Below are positions 36,489-45,118 of a stretch of 64,000 nucleotides of DNA, one piece after another; the stretch's first letter is position 1, and each line of letters opens with the position of its first letter. Origin of the DNA: Sphingobium sp. C100. Lineage in GTDB: Bacteria > Pseudomonadota > Alphaproteobacteria > Sphingomonadales > Sphingomonadaceae. Location of the stretch: the NCBI RefSeq assembly GCF_000508185.1, contig NZ_AYOY01000198.1:1-64000 (forward strand), read 5' to 3'. Position numbers and translations under genes: made by a program. The notes under the pieces are model-generated. The model did no database searches. It was not told where the DNA came from and saw only the letters and a program-made list of their open reading frames with translations.

Positions 36489-36555
36489 CGGGACATCCTC
36501 TCCTGTTCGGGCGCTGGCTGCGTCAGCCGGTTCATCATCATGCAAGGGCAAAATT

Positions 36556-36590
36556 CCCAAGGTCCGACGTGGTTCCCTTGGGTTTTTCTT
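36556..36590 (+). terminator. Terminator-like hairpin in the leader of the GT4 gene
   Basis: CCCAAGG (36556-36562) pairs with CCTTGGG (36576-36582) around a 13-nt loop, and TTTTTCTT follows at 36583-36590. A second 5' arm, CAAGGG (36543-36548), can pair with the same 3' arm. The hairpin is 23 bp before the GT4 start and no plus-strand gene ends just upstream, so it may be an attenuator. Confidence 0.6.
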
Positions 36591-36612
36591 TCCGGTGAGT
36601 TAAGGGGCGGCG

Positions 36613-37791
36613 ATGAATGCAACCGGCCTGCGCGTCGCCCTGTTCAGCGGCAATTACAATTATGTGCGAGATGGCGCGAACCAGGCGCTCAACCGCTTCG
36701 TGGCCTATCTGCTGCGGCAAGGCGCGGCCGTGCGGATCTATTCCCCGACCGTCGACAAGCCGGCCTTTGAACCCACAGGCGACCTGGTGAGCGCCCCGTC
36801 CTTCGCCGTGCCGGGACGCAAGGAATATCGCGTGCCCTACCGCATGTCGCGGGAATTGCGCCGCGACCTCAAAATATTCCGGCCCAACCTGATCCATGTA
36901 TCGAGCCCCGACCCGTTGGGCCATCGCGCGGTGAGCTGGGCGCGTGACCACGGCTTGCCGACGGTAGCGTCGGTGCATACCCGGTTTGAAACCTATCCGC
37001 GCTATTATGGTCTGGCGTTTCTGGAACCGCTGATCGAATCGATGCTGCGGCGTTTCTACCGGCGTTGCGACGCCATCGTCGCGCCGTCGGAATCCATGGC
37101 GCAACTGCTGCGTGAACAGCGGATGAGCTATGATGTCGGCATCTGGACTCGCGGCATCGACCGGGAGATTTTCAGCCCCGCCCGGCGCGACATGGCCTGG
37201 CGCCGGTCGATCGGGATCGGCGACGACATGCCCGTGATCGGCTTCATCGGCCGGCTGGTCATGGAAAAGGGGCTAGACGTGTTTTCCGACACCGTCGATC
37301 GGCTGACCGACCGGCAGGTCCAGCATAAGGTTCTGGTGGTCGGCGAAGGCCCGGCGCGCGAATGGTTCCAGAACCGTTTGCCGGGCGCTGTGTTCACCGG
37401 GTTTCAGAAAGGCCCTGAGCTGGGCCGTGCGGTCGCCGGCATGGATATATTGTTCAACCCGTCAATCACCGAGACCTTCGGCAATGTCACGCTGGAGGCG
37501 ATGGCGTGCGGCCTGCCGACCGTCGCGGCGCGCGCCACCGGCAGCGAAAGCCTGGTGACCGAGGGCGTCACCGGGCGGCTGATCCGCCCCGGCGCGATCA
37601 GCGATTTCGCTGACGCCTTGCAATATTATTGCCAGGATGAACGCGCGCGCGCCGCCGCCGGACAGGCCGCCCAGGCGCGGACCGAGCGCAATGGCTGGGA
37701 CCAGGTCAACCAGGCGCTGGTCGACACCTATCTGCGCGTCATCCGCCAGCGCGCCCAGGGACTGGCGCCACGATCCAGCCCTGTTCCCTGA
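36613..37791 (+). CDS. Family 4 glycosyltransferase (GT-B)
   Basis: This 392-aa retaining glycosyltransferase has a GT-B fold. N-lobe motif LFSGNYNYVRDGAN is the acceptor loop; PNLIHVSSPDPLG and VASVHTRFETYPRYYG follow; the C-lobe donor-binding region has GFIGRLVMEKGLD, VVGEGP and the EX7E-type ITETFGNVTLEAMACGLP. It resembles SqdX/MgtA-like sugar transferases acting on lipids; donor and acceptor are not known. A terminator-like hairpin precedes it. Confidence 0.9.
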   Translation: MNATGLRVALFSGNYNYVRDGANQALNRFVAYLLRQGAAVRIYSPTVDKPAFEPTGDLVSAPSFAVPGRKEYRVPYRMSRELRRDLKIFRPNLIHVSSPDPLGHRAVSWARDHGLPTVASVHTRFETYPRYYGLAFLEPLIESMLRRFYRRCDAIVAPSESMAQLLREQRMSYDVGIWTRGIDREIFSPARRDMAWRRSIGIGDDMPVIGFIGRLVMEKGLDVFSDTVDRLTDRQVQHKVLVVGEGPAREWFQNRLPGAVFTGFQKGPELGRAVAGMDILFNPSITETFGNVTLEAMACGLPTVAARATGSESLVTEGVTGRLIRPGAISDFADALQYYCQDERARAAAGQAAQARTERNGWDQVNQALVDTYLRVIRQRAQGLAPRSSPVP

Positions 37792-37819
37792 ACGCCGGTC
37801 CATCCCTATATCGGTCGCA

Positions 37820-39139
37820 ATGCCCGATCTTTTCGCACCCGATGACCTCTCCGGCGCCGATGGCGCGCCGGACACCGCCCCGCTCGCCGACCGGCTGCGC
37901 CCGCGCTCGCTGGCCGATGTGGTGGGGCAGGACCATCTGAGCGGCCCTGATGGCGCGATCGGCCGGATGGTCGCGGCCGGTCGTCTGTCATCGATCATCT
38001 TCTGGGGGCCGCCCGGCACTGGCAAGACAACCATTTCGCGCCTGCTCGCCGATGCGGTGGGGATGCGGTTCGAGCCGATCTCCGCCGTCTTTTCCGGCGT
38101 CGCCGACCTCAAGAAGATTTTTGCCGCGGCGAAGGATCATGCCCGGCGTGGCGAAAAGACCCTGCTCTTCGTCGACGAGATTCATCGCTTCAATCGTACC
38201 CAGCAGGACGGTTTCCTGCCCTTTGTCGAGGATGGCACGGTGACGCTGGTCGGTGCGACCACGGAGAATCCCAGCTTCGAACTGAACGCCGCGCTGTTGT
38301 CCCGCGCGCAGGTGCTGATCCTGCGCCGGCTGGACGCGGCGGCGCTTGAGCAATTGCTCGACCGCGCCGAAGCGCTGATGGATCGCCCCCTGCCGCTCGA
38401 CCCCGCGGCGCGCGAGGCGCTGCTGGCGAGCGCCGACGGCGATGGCCGCTTCCTGCTCAACCAGGTCGAGACGCTTTACGCGATCGATATTCCCCAGCCG
38501 CTCGATCCGGCGGGTCTTTCCGCCCTGCTCCACCGCCGCGTCGCCGTCTATGACAAGGATCGGGAGGGGCATTACAACCTCATATCCGCGCTGCACAAGT
38601 CGCTGCGCGGATCGGACCCGCAGGCCGCACTTTATTATCTTGCCCGGATGCTGACGGCGGGCGAACAGCCGCTTTATGTGCTGCGCCGGCTCGTGCGATT
38701 CGCGACGGAGGACATTGGCCTGGCCGACCCGCAGGCGGTGGTCCAGTGCCTGGCCGCCAAGAACGCCTATGATTTTCTGGGCAGCCCGGAGGGCGAGCTG
38801 GCGATCGTGCAGGCCTGCCTTTATTGCGCAACCGCGCCCAAGTCGAACGCGGCCTATATGGCGATGAAGACGTCGTTCAAGTCCGCGCGGGACACCGGAT
38901 CGTTGATGCCGCCGATGAACATCGTCAACGCCCCCACCAAGCTGATGAAGCAGGTCGGATACGGCAAGGACTATCAATATGACCATGACGCGGCCGAGGG
39001 CTTTTCCGGCGCAAATTACTGGCCCGAAGACATGAGTCCGCAGACTTTCTATGCGCCCACCGATCGGGGCTATGAGGCGCGCATCGCCGAACGCATCGCC
39101 TATTGGGACAAGCTGCGCACGGCGCGCGGGGACGGGTGA
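37820..39139 (+). CDS. rarA: Replication-associated recombination protein A
   Basis: This 439-aa AAA+ ATPase of the RarA/MgsA/WRNIP1 clamp-loader-like family acts at stalled replication forks. N-terminal [16 protein letters not shown] is followed by Walker [10 protein letters not shown], Walker [17 protein letters not shown], sensor ATTENPSF, and the C-terminal tetramerisation domain ([34 protein letters not shown]). ATG 37820 is chosen; the frame extends further into the previous gene. Its stop overlaps the next gene as GTGA. Confidence 0.95.
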   Translation: MPDLFAPDDLSGADGAPDTAPLADRLRPRSLADVVGQDHLSGPDGAIGRMVAAGRLSSIIFWGPPGTGKTTISRLLADAVGMRFEPISAVFSGVADLKKIFAAAKDHARRGEKTLLFVDEIHRFNRTQQDGFLPFVEDGTVTLVGATTENPSFELNAALLSRAQVLILRRLDAAALEQLLDRAEALMDRPLPLDPAAREALLASADGDGRFLLNQVETLYAIDIPQPLDPAGLSALLHRRVAVYDKDREGHYNLISALHKSLRGSDPQAALYYLARMLTAGEQPLYVLRRLVRFATEDIGLADPQAVVQCLAAKNAYDFLGSPEGELAIVQACLYCATAPKSNAAYMAMKTSFKSARDTGSLMPPMNIVNAPTKLMKQVGYGKDYQYDHDAAEGFSGANYWPEDMSPQTFYAPTDRGYEARIAERIAYWDKLRTARGDG

Positions 39140-39993
39140 CGCCGCGGTTCGCGCGCTTCGCCGCGATCGACTGGTCCGGCGCCAAGGGCGCGCGGCACAA
39201 GGGGATTGCGGTTGCCCTGTGCGATGCGGGCCAAGCCGTTCCGCGCCTGGTCCCCGCGCCCGGCGGCATTTGGTCGCGGCAGGCGGTGGCCGACTGGATG
39301 ATCGACGCTGCGCGCACGGCCCCCACTCTGTTCGGCTTTGATTTCAGCTTCGCGCCGCCCTTCGTCGCGCGCGGCGCCTACCTGCCGGGCGACACCGTGC
39401 CAGGCGATGGTCGGGCCTTCTGGGCCTATGTCGATGCGATCTGCGATGATGCGGATCTGGGCGCTGCCAGCCTGCTGGAAGTCGCGCATCGCCGCCATTT
39501 CTATTTCGGCAAGGCTGACGGCGTGAAGGCTGACTTCATGCACAACCGCGCCTGCGAGGCCCATTATAAGGCGAGCGGCGGCGGCAAGGCTTCCACCGTC
39601 TTTGACGCGATCGGCGCGGCGCAGGTGGCCAAGGCAAGCTTTGCGGGGATGCGATTGTTGCATCATGTGCGACCGCATGTCCCGGTGTGGCCGTTCGATC
39701 CGCTGCCCACCACTGGGTCGCTGGTGGTCGAAATCTATACCAGCATCGCCGCCCGCGCCGCAGGGCGGCCCAAGGGGCGCACCAAGATGCGGGATGCAGC
39801 GGCGCTCGAAGCCGCGCTCACGGCATTGGCGTCGGCGCCCCATGTCGGGCCGATGCCGGACGACCATGGCGCCGACGCCATCGTGACCGCCGCGTGGATG
39901 CGGACGGCGGCGCTGCGCCCCGCGCTGTGGTCGCCGACGTCCCTGACCGAAGAAATAGCACGAACAGAGGGCTGGACCTTCGGCATAGTCTGA
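39136..39993 (+). CDS. DUF429-like predicted nuclease (RNase H fold)
   Basis: This 285-aa protein starts with FAAIDWSGAKG, the first acidic strand motif of an RNase H-like fold, followed by GFDFSFAPP, and ends with the DDHGADAIVTAAWM helix carrying further acidic residues. This matches DUF429 proteins, predicted nucleases without a known substrate. The start is GTG 39136, overlapping the rarA stop (GTGA), so the two are translationally coupled. It is followed directly by tRNA-Thr. Confidence 0.8.
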   Translation: MTPRFARFAAIDWSGAKGARHKGIAVALCDAGQAVPRLVPAPGGIWSRQAVADWMIDAARTAPTLFGFDFSFAPPFVARGAYLPGDTVPGDGRAFWAYVDAICDDADLGAASLLEVAHRRHFYFGKADGVKADFMHNRACEAHYKASGGGKASTVFDAIGAAQVAKASFAGMRLLHHVRPHVPVWPFDPLPTTGSLVVEIYTSIAARAAGRPKGRTKMRDAAALEAALTALASAPHVGPMPDDHGADAIVTAAWMRTAALRPALWSPTSLTEEIARTEGWTFGIV

Positions 39994-40022
39994 TAGTAAG
40001 GGCTGGCCGCCCGAGACGGTGC

Positions 40023-40097
<75 letters not shown>

Positions 40098-40142
40098 GTC
40101 GAAAACGGCAGCACCAGCCCCAATGCGCACCGCCAAAACGCA

Positions 40143-40176
40143 AAATGGGGGCCGGCATCGCTGCCGGTCCCCATTT
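40143..40176 (+). terminator. Terminator after tRNA-Thr
   Basis: AAATGGGGGCCGGCA (40143-40157) pairs with TGCCGGTCCCCATTT (40162-40176), with one G-U pair, around a TCGC loop. It lies 45 bp past the tRNA. Confidence 0.88.
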
Positions 40177-40571
40177 CCGTCAGGTCTGTCGATCCGCGTC
40201 CCTGGCGAGATGCGATCATCGGCCCGGCGTATCCTGTCCGTCCTCCCTCACAGGCGAGGGCGCCGTCCAGGCTGTGCATCGGTTCTTGGCCAAGGGCCGC
40301 CTACCCGATGCTGGTCGATTGTCCCCGATACCCGACGTTCACTTTCGCGCGCACTCGGCAACGGTTTCAAACGGCCTGTTCGTCAGTCCGGCTCCATCCT
40401 TGCGGATATTGCCTACCGGCGAACATCGACGCGATTTAAATGGTTGATTTCTCTTCCATTTATGGACCCGGATCGCTCCGCTTCCATCGTCTCGACCAGT
40501 TGATGGTCTCACCATCTTCGAGTCGTTCAAAGCGAAATCGGACGGTTTTTTGACGATCGGGTCGCTAAAAT
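40177..40571. other. Gene-free stretch before the DnaA boxes
   Basis: This is part of a 428-bp region between tRNA-Thr and the cupin gene. No supported coding frame is seen. A small inverted repeat GATGGT-CTC-ACCATC lies at 40502-40516. The base composition drops in GC toward the right, near the DnaA boxes. No tRNA or riboswitch was recognised. Confidence 0.4.
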
Positions 40572-40590
40572 TGTGGATAACTGTGGATAA
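40572..40590 (+). promoter_or_regulatory. Two tandem perfect DnaA boxes
   Basis: TGTGGATAA occurs at 40572-40580 and again at 40582-40590, the reverse complement of the DnaA consensus TTATCCACA, in the same orientation with 1 bp between. Two exact matches side by side are unlikely by chance in GC-rich DNA. They lie 15 bp beyond the 3' end of the cupin gene. They may titrate DnaA or regulate transcription; there are no other origin features nearby. Confidence 0.55.
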
Positions 40591-40604
40591 GTTTGGCCGC
40601 GCCG

Positions 40605-41045
40605 TCAGCCGGGCGGCGACCAATCTGGCGGCGCCAGGATAAAGCCTGCAAAATCAAAGCCCGGCGTCACCGTGCAACTGACCAGCGTCCATCCTCCGTG
40701 CGGCACGGCCGCCTGCCAATGATGCGCGGGCACCCAGCCCTGCGGCGTCTGCCCCGCCACCACGTCCGGGCCGAGCATCATGTCGCGCGCCGAGTCCCCC
40801 TCTGCCGCGATCGAAAGACGCAATGGCGCGCCTGCGTGCCAGAACCAATGTTCGTCGGCATCCACCCGATGCCAGTGCGACCGCTGATGCGCTTCCAGCA
40901 GGAAGAGAATCGCCGTGCCCGCGGGCCGTTCACCCGGCGCGGCGGCGGCTCGCCATGTCTCCCGATACCATCCGCCTTCGGGGTGCGGCGCCAGCCCCAG
41001 GCTTTCGACCAATGTCCGTCCATCCCGCTCATCGTCGGCGCGCAT
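40605..41045 (-). CDS. Cupin_5 (DUF985) family protein
   Basis: This 146-aa cupin of the DUF985 group has the signature LGLAPHPEGGWYRETWR, ILFLLEAHQRSHWHRVDADEHW with metal-binding His residues, and VPHGGWTLVSCTVTPGFDFAGF. The ligand is unknown; members may isomerise sugars or bind metal. It stands alone, with the DnaA boxes downstream and a divergent gene upstream. Confidence 0.88.
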   Translation of the reverse strand: MRADDERDGRTLVESLGLAPHPEGGWYRETWRAAAAPGERPAGTAILFLLEAHQRSHWHRVDADEHWFWHAGAPLRLSIAAEGDSARDMMLGPDVVAGQTPQGWVPAHHWQAAVPHGGWTLVSCTVTPGFDFAGFILAPPDWSPPG

Positions 41046-41166
41046 CGCTTCACCTCAAATTTTATTGCTTGAGAAACAGTGGCTTGGATCGTTGCCGCAG
41101 GTTCATGCAACCTCGATCAATAGTAGGGGGTTCAAGCGTCAAATCACGCTAATGGAGGAGATACTC

Positions 41167-41469
41167 ATGCGTAAAGTCCTGCTGGCCCTGGCCGCCGTTT
41201 CGTTGGCCATCCCTGTGTCCATGGCGGTGCCGACCGATGGCGCCCAGGCGCGCAAAAATCATCGCTACAAGGAATGGCGCGGTCGTGACGGCCGCACCTA
41301 TTGCCGCAAATCTGACGGCACGACCGGACTGATCGTCGGCGGCGTCGGCGGCGCGCTGGTGGGCCGGGCGATCGACACCAAGGGCGACCGCGCCACCGGC
41401 ACCATCCTGGGCGCCGCCGGCGGCGCGCTGCTCGGCAAGGAAATCGACAGCAAGCGTCGTTGCCGCTGA
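41167..41469 (+). CDS. Glycine-zipper 2TM (17-kDa antigen-like) secreted protein
   Basis: This 100-aa protein has an N-terminal signal peptide (KVLLALAAVSLAIPVSMA) and a mature basic segment, then a glycine-zipper stretch (GLIVGGVGGALVGRAID, TILGAAGGALLGKEID) as in Rick_17kDa_Anti proteins. GGAGG lies 8 nt before the ATG. It probably sits in the outer membrane or periplasm with a role in envelope integrity; no evidence of partners is seen here. Confidence 0.85.
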   Translation: MRKVLLALAAVSLAIPVSMAVPTDGAQARKNHRYKEWRGRDGRTYCRKSDGTTGLIVGGVGGALVGRAIDTKGDRATGTILGAAGGALLGKEIDSKRRCR

Positions 41470-41524
41470 TCCATGCGTCAGAGGATGATCCGTCTTCGCT
41501 CGAAGCAGATCAGCCGCGCACGAA

Positions 41525-41558
41525 AAAGGGACGGCATCCCGTCGGATGCCGTCCCTTT
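41525..41558. terminator. Bidirectional terminator between convergent genes
   Basis: A perfect 15-bp stem pairs 41525-41539 with 41544-41558 around a CGTC loop, core GACGGCATCC/GGATGCCGTC, with an A-run on the left and a T-run on the right. It serves both the glycine-zipper gene and the convergent small secreted protein gene. Confidence 0.93.
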
Positions 41559-41578
41559 ATGCTTTTGAACGGTAAACC

Positions 41579-41860
41579 TCAGTTCGAAGCGGCGCCGCGC
41601 GCATCTTCGACCTTGAAGTTGACCAGCTGGCCGCCCGACACGCCCGACACCTTGCCGTTCTTGACCGACAGGTTGAACGCGACGGCGTCAGGATAACGAC
41701 GACCCGAAATCACCTTGCCAGCCTTGGTGTCCTTCACCTGATAGACATAGGTGTAGCCTTCATGGCTGAAGCGCTGCTTGGCGTCTTCCTGGGCATGGGC
41801 GGCGGTGGCGGCAATGGCGCTCAGGGCGCCGGCGACAATGAACTTGGACAGCATTCGCAT
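41579..41860 (-). CDS. Small secreted hypothetical protein
   Basis: This 93-aa protein has a cleavable signal peptide (KFIVAGALSAIAATAAHA, cut before QEDA) and a short beta-rich body with GYTYVYQVKDTKAGKVISGRRY. ATG 41854 is an alternative start. I recognise no domain. Similar short secreted proteins of unknown function are common in sphingomonads. It ends at a shared terminator. Confidence 0.7.
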   Translation of the reverse strand: MRMLSKFIVAGALSAIAATAAHAQEDAKQRFSHEGYTYVYQVKDTKAGKVISGRRYPDAVAFNLSVKNGKVSGVSGGQLVNFKVEDARGAASN

Positions 41861-42007
41861 GGGTTTTCTCCTTGTGAATGCCGATCAAACACCTCTTGTT
41901 ATTTTTCTCATTTGTTGAGACCGTCATATGTTGCACTGCGGCAAGACGACAATCGCAAAGCATGACATTCCGGTTGCATCAGATGCAACCGCGCCTCACC
42001 GCTGCTG

Positions 42008-42415
42008 TCAAGCCTTTGACATTGCGACGATATGGTCGAACTGTTCTTTGGTCAGCGGGGAGACGGAAAGGCGCGATTGACGCAGCATCGCCATGTCGGC
42101 GAGCGCCGGATCGGCCTTCATCGCCGTCAGCGTCACCGGTTTGGCCAGCTTTTCCCTGGGCGCGACATGGACAGCAATCCACTTGCCGGTCTCGTCCGTG
42201 CTGTCGGGGGCTGCTTCCTCGACGATGGTCATGATGCCCACCGCCTCGACACCGATATTGCTGTGGTAGAAAAAGGCGAGGTCGCCCTTGCGCATCGCCT
42301 TCATATGACCCTGCGCCGCGTGATTGCGCACGCCGTCCCATTCAGCCTTTCCCTTTGCGACCAAGTCGTCATAGGAGAAGGCGTCGGGTTCCGATTTCAT
42401 CAGCCAATAGTGCAT
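42008..42415 (-). CDS. EVE domain-containing protein
   Basis: This 135-aa protein matches EVE/thymocyte nuclear protein 1-like domains: MHYWLMKSEPDAFSYDDL, WDGVRNHAAQGHMKAMRKGDLAFFYHS, and VGIMTIVEEA. PUA-like fold, likely binding modified DNA or RNA bases. ATG 42415 gives the full domain; the longer open frame reads antisense into the divergent dioxygenase gene and is rejected. Confidence 0.93.
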   Translation of the reverse strand: MHYWLMKSEPDAFSYDDLVAKGKAEWDGVRNHAAQGHMKAMRKGDLAFFYHSNIGVEAVGIMTIVEEAAPDSTDETGKWIAVHVAPREKLAKPVTLTAMKADPALADMAMLRQSRLSVSPLTKEQFDHIVAMSKA

Positions 42416-42520
42416 TTTGCCTCCTTGCAACAGCGGCCCGGCGCGATCAAGGATGCGTCCATGCGCGGGCGGCTCCATCGGCGGGCCAAGCCCCATTTTT
42501 TGATATTTGGAGATGAAGAC

Positions 42521-43468
42521 GTGTCGCAAACGGTGCTTGATCAGGTGCCTGTCCTGTCCATGGCGCAGATGCCCAAGGCGGATTTCGCCCAGGCGTTCGG
42601 CGAATCCTTTCAACGCTTCGGCTTCGCCATGGTGCGCGACCATGGCATGGACCCTCAGTTGACCGACGAAGGCTGGGCGCTGGCCCGCCGTTTCTTCGCA
42701 CTGCCCGAAGACGTCAAGCAGCGCTACGACGCCAAGGTGAATGGCGGCCAGCGCGGCTATACCGCTTTCGGGACGGAAATCGCGAAGGGCGCGAGCGAGA
42801 ATGACCTCAAGGAATTCTGGCATGTCGGCCGCGACCTGCCCGATGGCGATCCGCTGGCGGCGACGATGCCACCCAATATCTGGCCGAGCGAAATGCCGGA
42901 ATTCCAGCCGGTCTTCGCCAACCTGTATCGCGAATTCGACCGGGTCGGCGCGGAGCTGCTGTCCGCCATCGCCCTCTATCTGGGGCTGCCCGAGCGCTGG
43001 TTCGACGGTCCCATCGAAAATGGCAATTCGATCCTGCGCCTGCTCCATTATCCGCCGGTATCGCCACAGGCGCCCGGCATCCGCGCCGGCGCGCATGAGG
43101 ATATCAACCTCATCACCTTGTTGCTGGGGGCGGAAGAAGGCGGGCTGGAACTCAAGGACCGGGACGGCAACTGGCTGCCGGTGGTCCCGCCGGCCGGCGC
43201 ACTGGCGATCAATGTCGGCGACATGCTCCAGCGCCTGACCAACCATGTGCTGCCATCGACCAGCCACCGAGTCGTCAACCCGCCACCCGAACGGCGCGGC
43301 CGGTCGCGCTATTCCATGCCCTTTTTCCTGCATCTGCGGCCCGATTTCATGATCGACGCGCTGCCGCAATGCGTGACGCCGGACAATCCCCGCCGGGATG
43401 CGCCGATTTCGGCGCATGATTATCTGACGGAACGGCTGATCGAGATCGGGCTGATCAAGAAAGGCTGA
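42521..43468 (+). CDS. Isopenicillin N synthase family 2OG-Fe(II) dioxygenase
   Basis: This 315-aa double-stranded beta-helix oxygenase has iron ligands in GAHEDINLITLL (HxD) and STSHRVVNP (distal His), and the 2OG-binding Arg in RSRYSMPFFLH. The DIOX_N domain includes FGFAMVRDHG. The start is GTG 42521, with GGAGA at 42509-42513. The substrate is unknown; it is divergent from the EVE gene. Confidence 0.9.
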   Translation: MSQTVLDQVPVLSMAQMPKADFAQAFGESFQRFGFAMVRDHGMDPQLTDEGWALARRFFALPEDVKQRYDAKVNGGQRGYTAFGTEIAKGASENDLKEFWHVGRDLPDGDPLAATMPPNIWPSEMPEFQPVFANLYREFDRVGAELLSAIALYLGLPERWFDGPIENGNSILRLLHYPPVSPQAPGIRAGAHEDINLITLLLGAEEGGLELKDRDGNWLPVVPPAGALAINVGDMLQRLTNHVLPSTSHRVVNPPPERRGRSRYSMPFFLHLRPDFMIDALPQCVTPDNPRRDAPISAHDYLTERLIEIGLIKKG

Positions 43469-43475
43469 TCGCTCG

Positions 43476-43859
43476 CTATTTGCGCCCGCGTCCCAGGGTG
43501 ATGCCGATTTCCTCGCCGCGTTCGGACAGCGCCAGCTTCACGATCTTCACTTCGACATGGCTGACCTTGTCGTCCTGAAGGAAGATGGTGTCGATGATAT
43601 GGTCGGCCACCGCCTCGATCAGTGTGAAATGCACGCCTTCGGGCAGCGCGGTCGAGGCGGCATGTTTCAGGTCCATATAGTTTTTGGACCGGTTGAGCGG
43701 CGTGGCCGGCTCATAATGATCGGCGATCCTGAGTCGCGCGCGGATGGAGATGCGCAGCGGCTGGGGGAGATGCGTCTCCTCCGAATAGATGCCCGTGAGC
43801 ACGTCGACGTGCAGGTTGTTGACCTCCAGCGTCAGAAAATCGTCAAATCCAGTGTGCAT
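43476..43859 (-). CDS. folB: Dihydroneopterin aldolase
   Basis: This 127-aa enzyme of folate synthesis cleaves 7,8-dihydroneopterin to 6-hydroxymethyl-dihydropterin and glycolaldehyde. The family pattern LEVNNLHVDVLTGIYSEE is followed by LIEAVADHIIDTIF and the catalytic Lys in VEVKIVKLAL. ATG 43859 (MHTGF) is preferred over one four codons earlier. It is convergent with the dioxygenase gene and divergent from the GNAT gene. Confidence 0.92.
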   Translation of the reverse strand: MHTGFDDFLTLEVNNLHVDVLTGIYSEETHLPQPLRISIRARLRIADHYEPATPLNRSKNYMDLKHAASTALPEGVHFTLIEAVADHIIDTIFLQDDKVSHVEVKIVKLALSERGEEIGITLGRGRK

Positions 43860-43971
43860 AGCTCGCCACATGCGGCCCGCGAAGCTGCCGTGCGTCGAGG
43901 CCTATTTAGTCTTTCATTTTGCGAAGCGGGCGCTAAAGCCCCCGCTTCCGGCGCTGCCCCATGCGCCATTG

Positions 43972-44508
43972 ATGGCGGATCGGCAAGACGTGTCTCACAT
44001 TGTTCCCCTGGACAGCCAGCCTGACGACGCGATCGAGCGGTTGCTGGACGCCGCCTTCGGCACGGACCGGCACGGCCGCACCGCCTATCGCATCCGTGAG
44101 GGGATGCCATGGCTTCCCGCCCTTTCCTTCGCAGTGGTGGATGGGGACGGCACGCTGATCGGATCGCTGCAAAGCTGGCCGGTGGCGCTGACCCAGGCCG
44201 ATGGCCGCCAATTGCCGCTCATCATGGTCGGTCCGGTGGCGGTCGCGCCGGCGCATCAGCAGGACGGCCATGGCCGCGCGATGATGGACGCCGTGATCGC
44301 GGCCGCCCGCGCGCTGCACACCGAACCGCTGATGATGATTGGCGATCCCGAATATTATGGCCGTTTCTGGGGCTTTTCCGATGAGGGCACCGGCGATTGG
44401 GATGCGCCCGGCCCGTTCGAGAAGCGCCGCCTGCTGGCCCTGTCGGTCGATGGCCGCCCGGTCGGGGGCGTGGGGATGCTGGCGCCGCGGATCGCCGTCG
44501 CCGCCTGA
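43972..44508 (+). CDS. GNAT family N-acetyltransferase
   Basis: This 178-aa GNAT protein of the YhbS type has the acetyl-CoA-binding PVAVAPAHQQDGHGRAMMD loop (motif A) and the later MIGDPEYYGRFWGF. The acceptor is unknown. ATG 43972 gives a full GNAT domain; the frame extends further upstream without homology. It is followed at 44 bp by the DUF1285 gene. Confidence 0.85.
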   Translation: MADRQDVSHIVPLDSQPDDAIERLLDAAFGTDRHGRTAYRIREGMPWLPALSFAVVDGDGTLIGSLQSWPVALTQADGRQLPLIMVGPVAVAPAHQQDGHGRAMMDAVIAAARALHTEPLMMIGDPEYYGRFWGFSDEGTGDWDAPGPFEKRRLLALSVDGRPVGGVGMLAPRIAVAA

Positions 44509-44551
44509 ATCCCCCTTTGCCTTCGGGGCCGGACGCTCCTATCTCCCGGCC

Positions 44552-45118
44552 ATGCCCATGGAGCCCCTTCCCGATCTCGCCACCCTGTCCCTGTCCGAAA
44601 TTGCGCGCCTGCTGGCGGAACGACGGCTGCCGCCAGTGGACCAATGGAACCCGGATCATTGCGGCGATAGCGAGATGCGGATCGCGCGCGACGGCACCTG
44701 GTTCCATCAGGGATCGCCCATCGGCCGGGAAGCCATGGTGCGGCTGTTTTCCAGCATCCTGCGGCGCGAACCCGACGGCAGCCATGTGCTGGTGACGCCG
44801 GTGGAAAAGCTGACGATCGCCGTTGAGGATGCCCCCTTCGTCGCGGTCGAACTCAAGAGCGAGGGCGAAGGCCGGACCCGCGCCCTCGCCTTCCGGCTGA
44901 ACACAGGCGACCTTGTGGCGGCCGGTCCAGACAATGGCCTGGTCCTGAGGGAAACGCCCGATGGCCCGCACCCCTATCTGCATGTGCGCGGCGGGTTGGA
45001 AGCGCTGGTCGCGCGCAGCGTTTATTATGAGCTGATGAATATGGCGCTGGAGGAGAACGGCGAGCGAGTCGGCCTTTGGAGCAACGGCGCCTTTTTCCCG
45101 CTGGACGGCGAGCAATGA
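44552..45118 (+). CDS. DUF1285 domain-containing protein
   Basis: This 188-aa protein shows the DUF1285 features PPVDQWNPDHCGDSEMRIARDGTW near the N-terminus, WFHQGSPIGREAMVRLFSSILRRE, and LVARSVYYELM near the end. It is a cytoplasmic protein with a two-subdomain beta fold; no function is established. ATG 44558 is an alternative start. Its stop overlaps the NUDIX start (ATGA), so the two are coupled and run into cca. Confidence 0.88.
   Translation: MPMEPLPDLATLSLSEIARLLAERRLPPVDQWNPDHCGDSEMRIARDGTWFHQGSPIGREAMVRLFSSILRREPDGSHVLVTPVEKLTIAVEDAPFVAVELKSEGEGRTRALAFRLNTGDLVAAGPDNGLVLRETPDGPHPYLHVRGGLEALVARSVYYELMNMALEENGERVGLWSNGAFFPLDGEQ

Noticed and set aside
40572-40590. Chromosomal replication origin (oriC)
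   Set aside because: Only two DnaA boxes and no neighbouring hemE, dnaA or parAB genes or a clear DNA-unwinding element; a titration or regulatory site is more likely.
40339-40623. 94-codon minus-strand frame in the DnaA-box region
   Set aside because: No RBS, mixed composition, and it overlaps the cupin 3' end; more likely non-coding.
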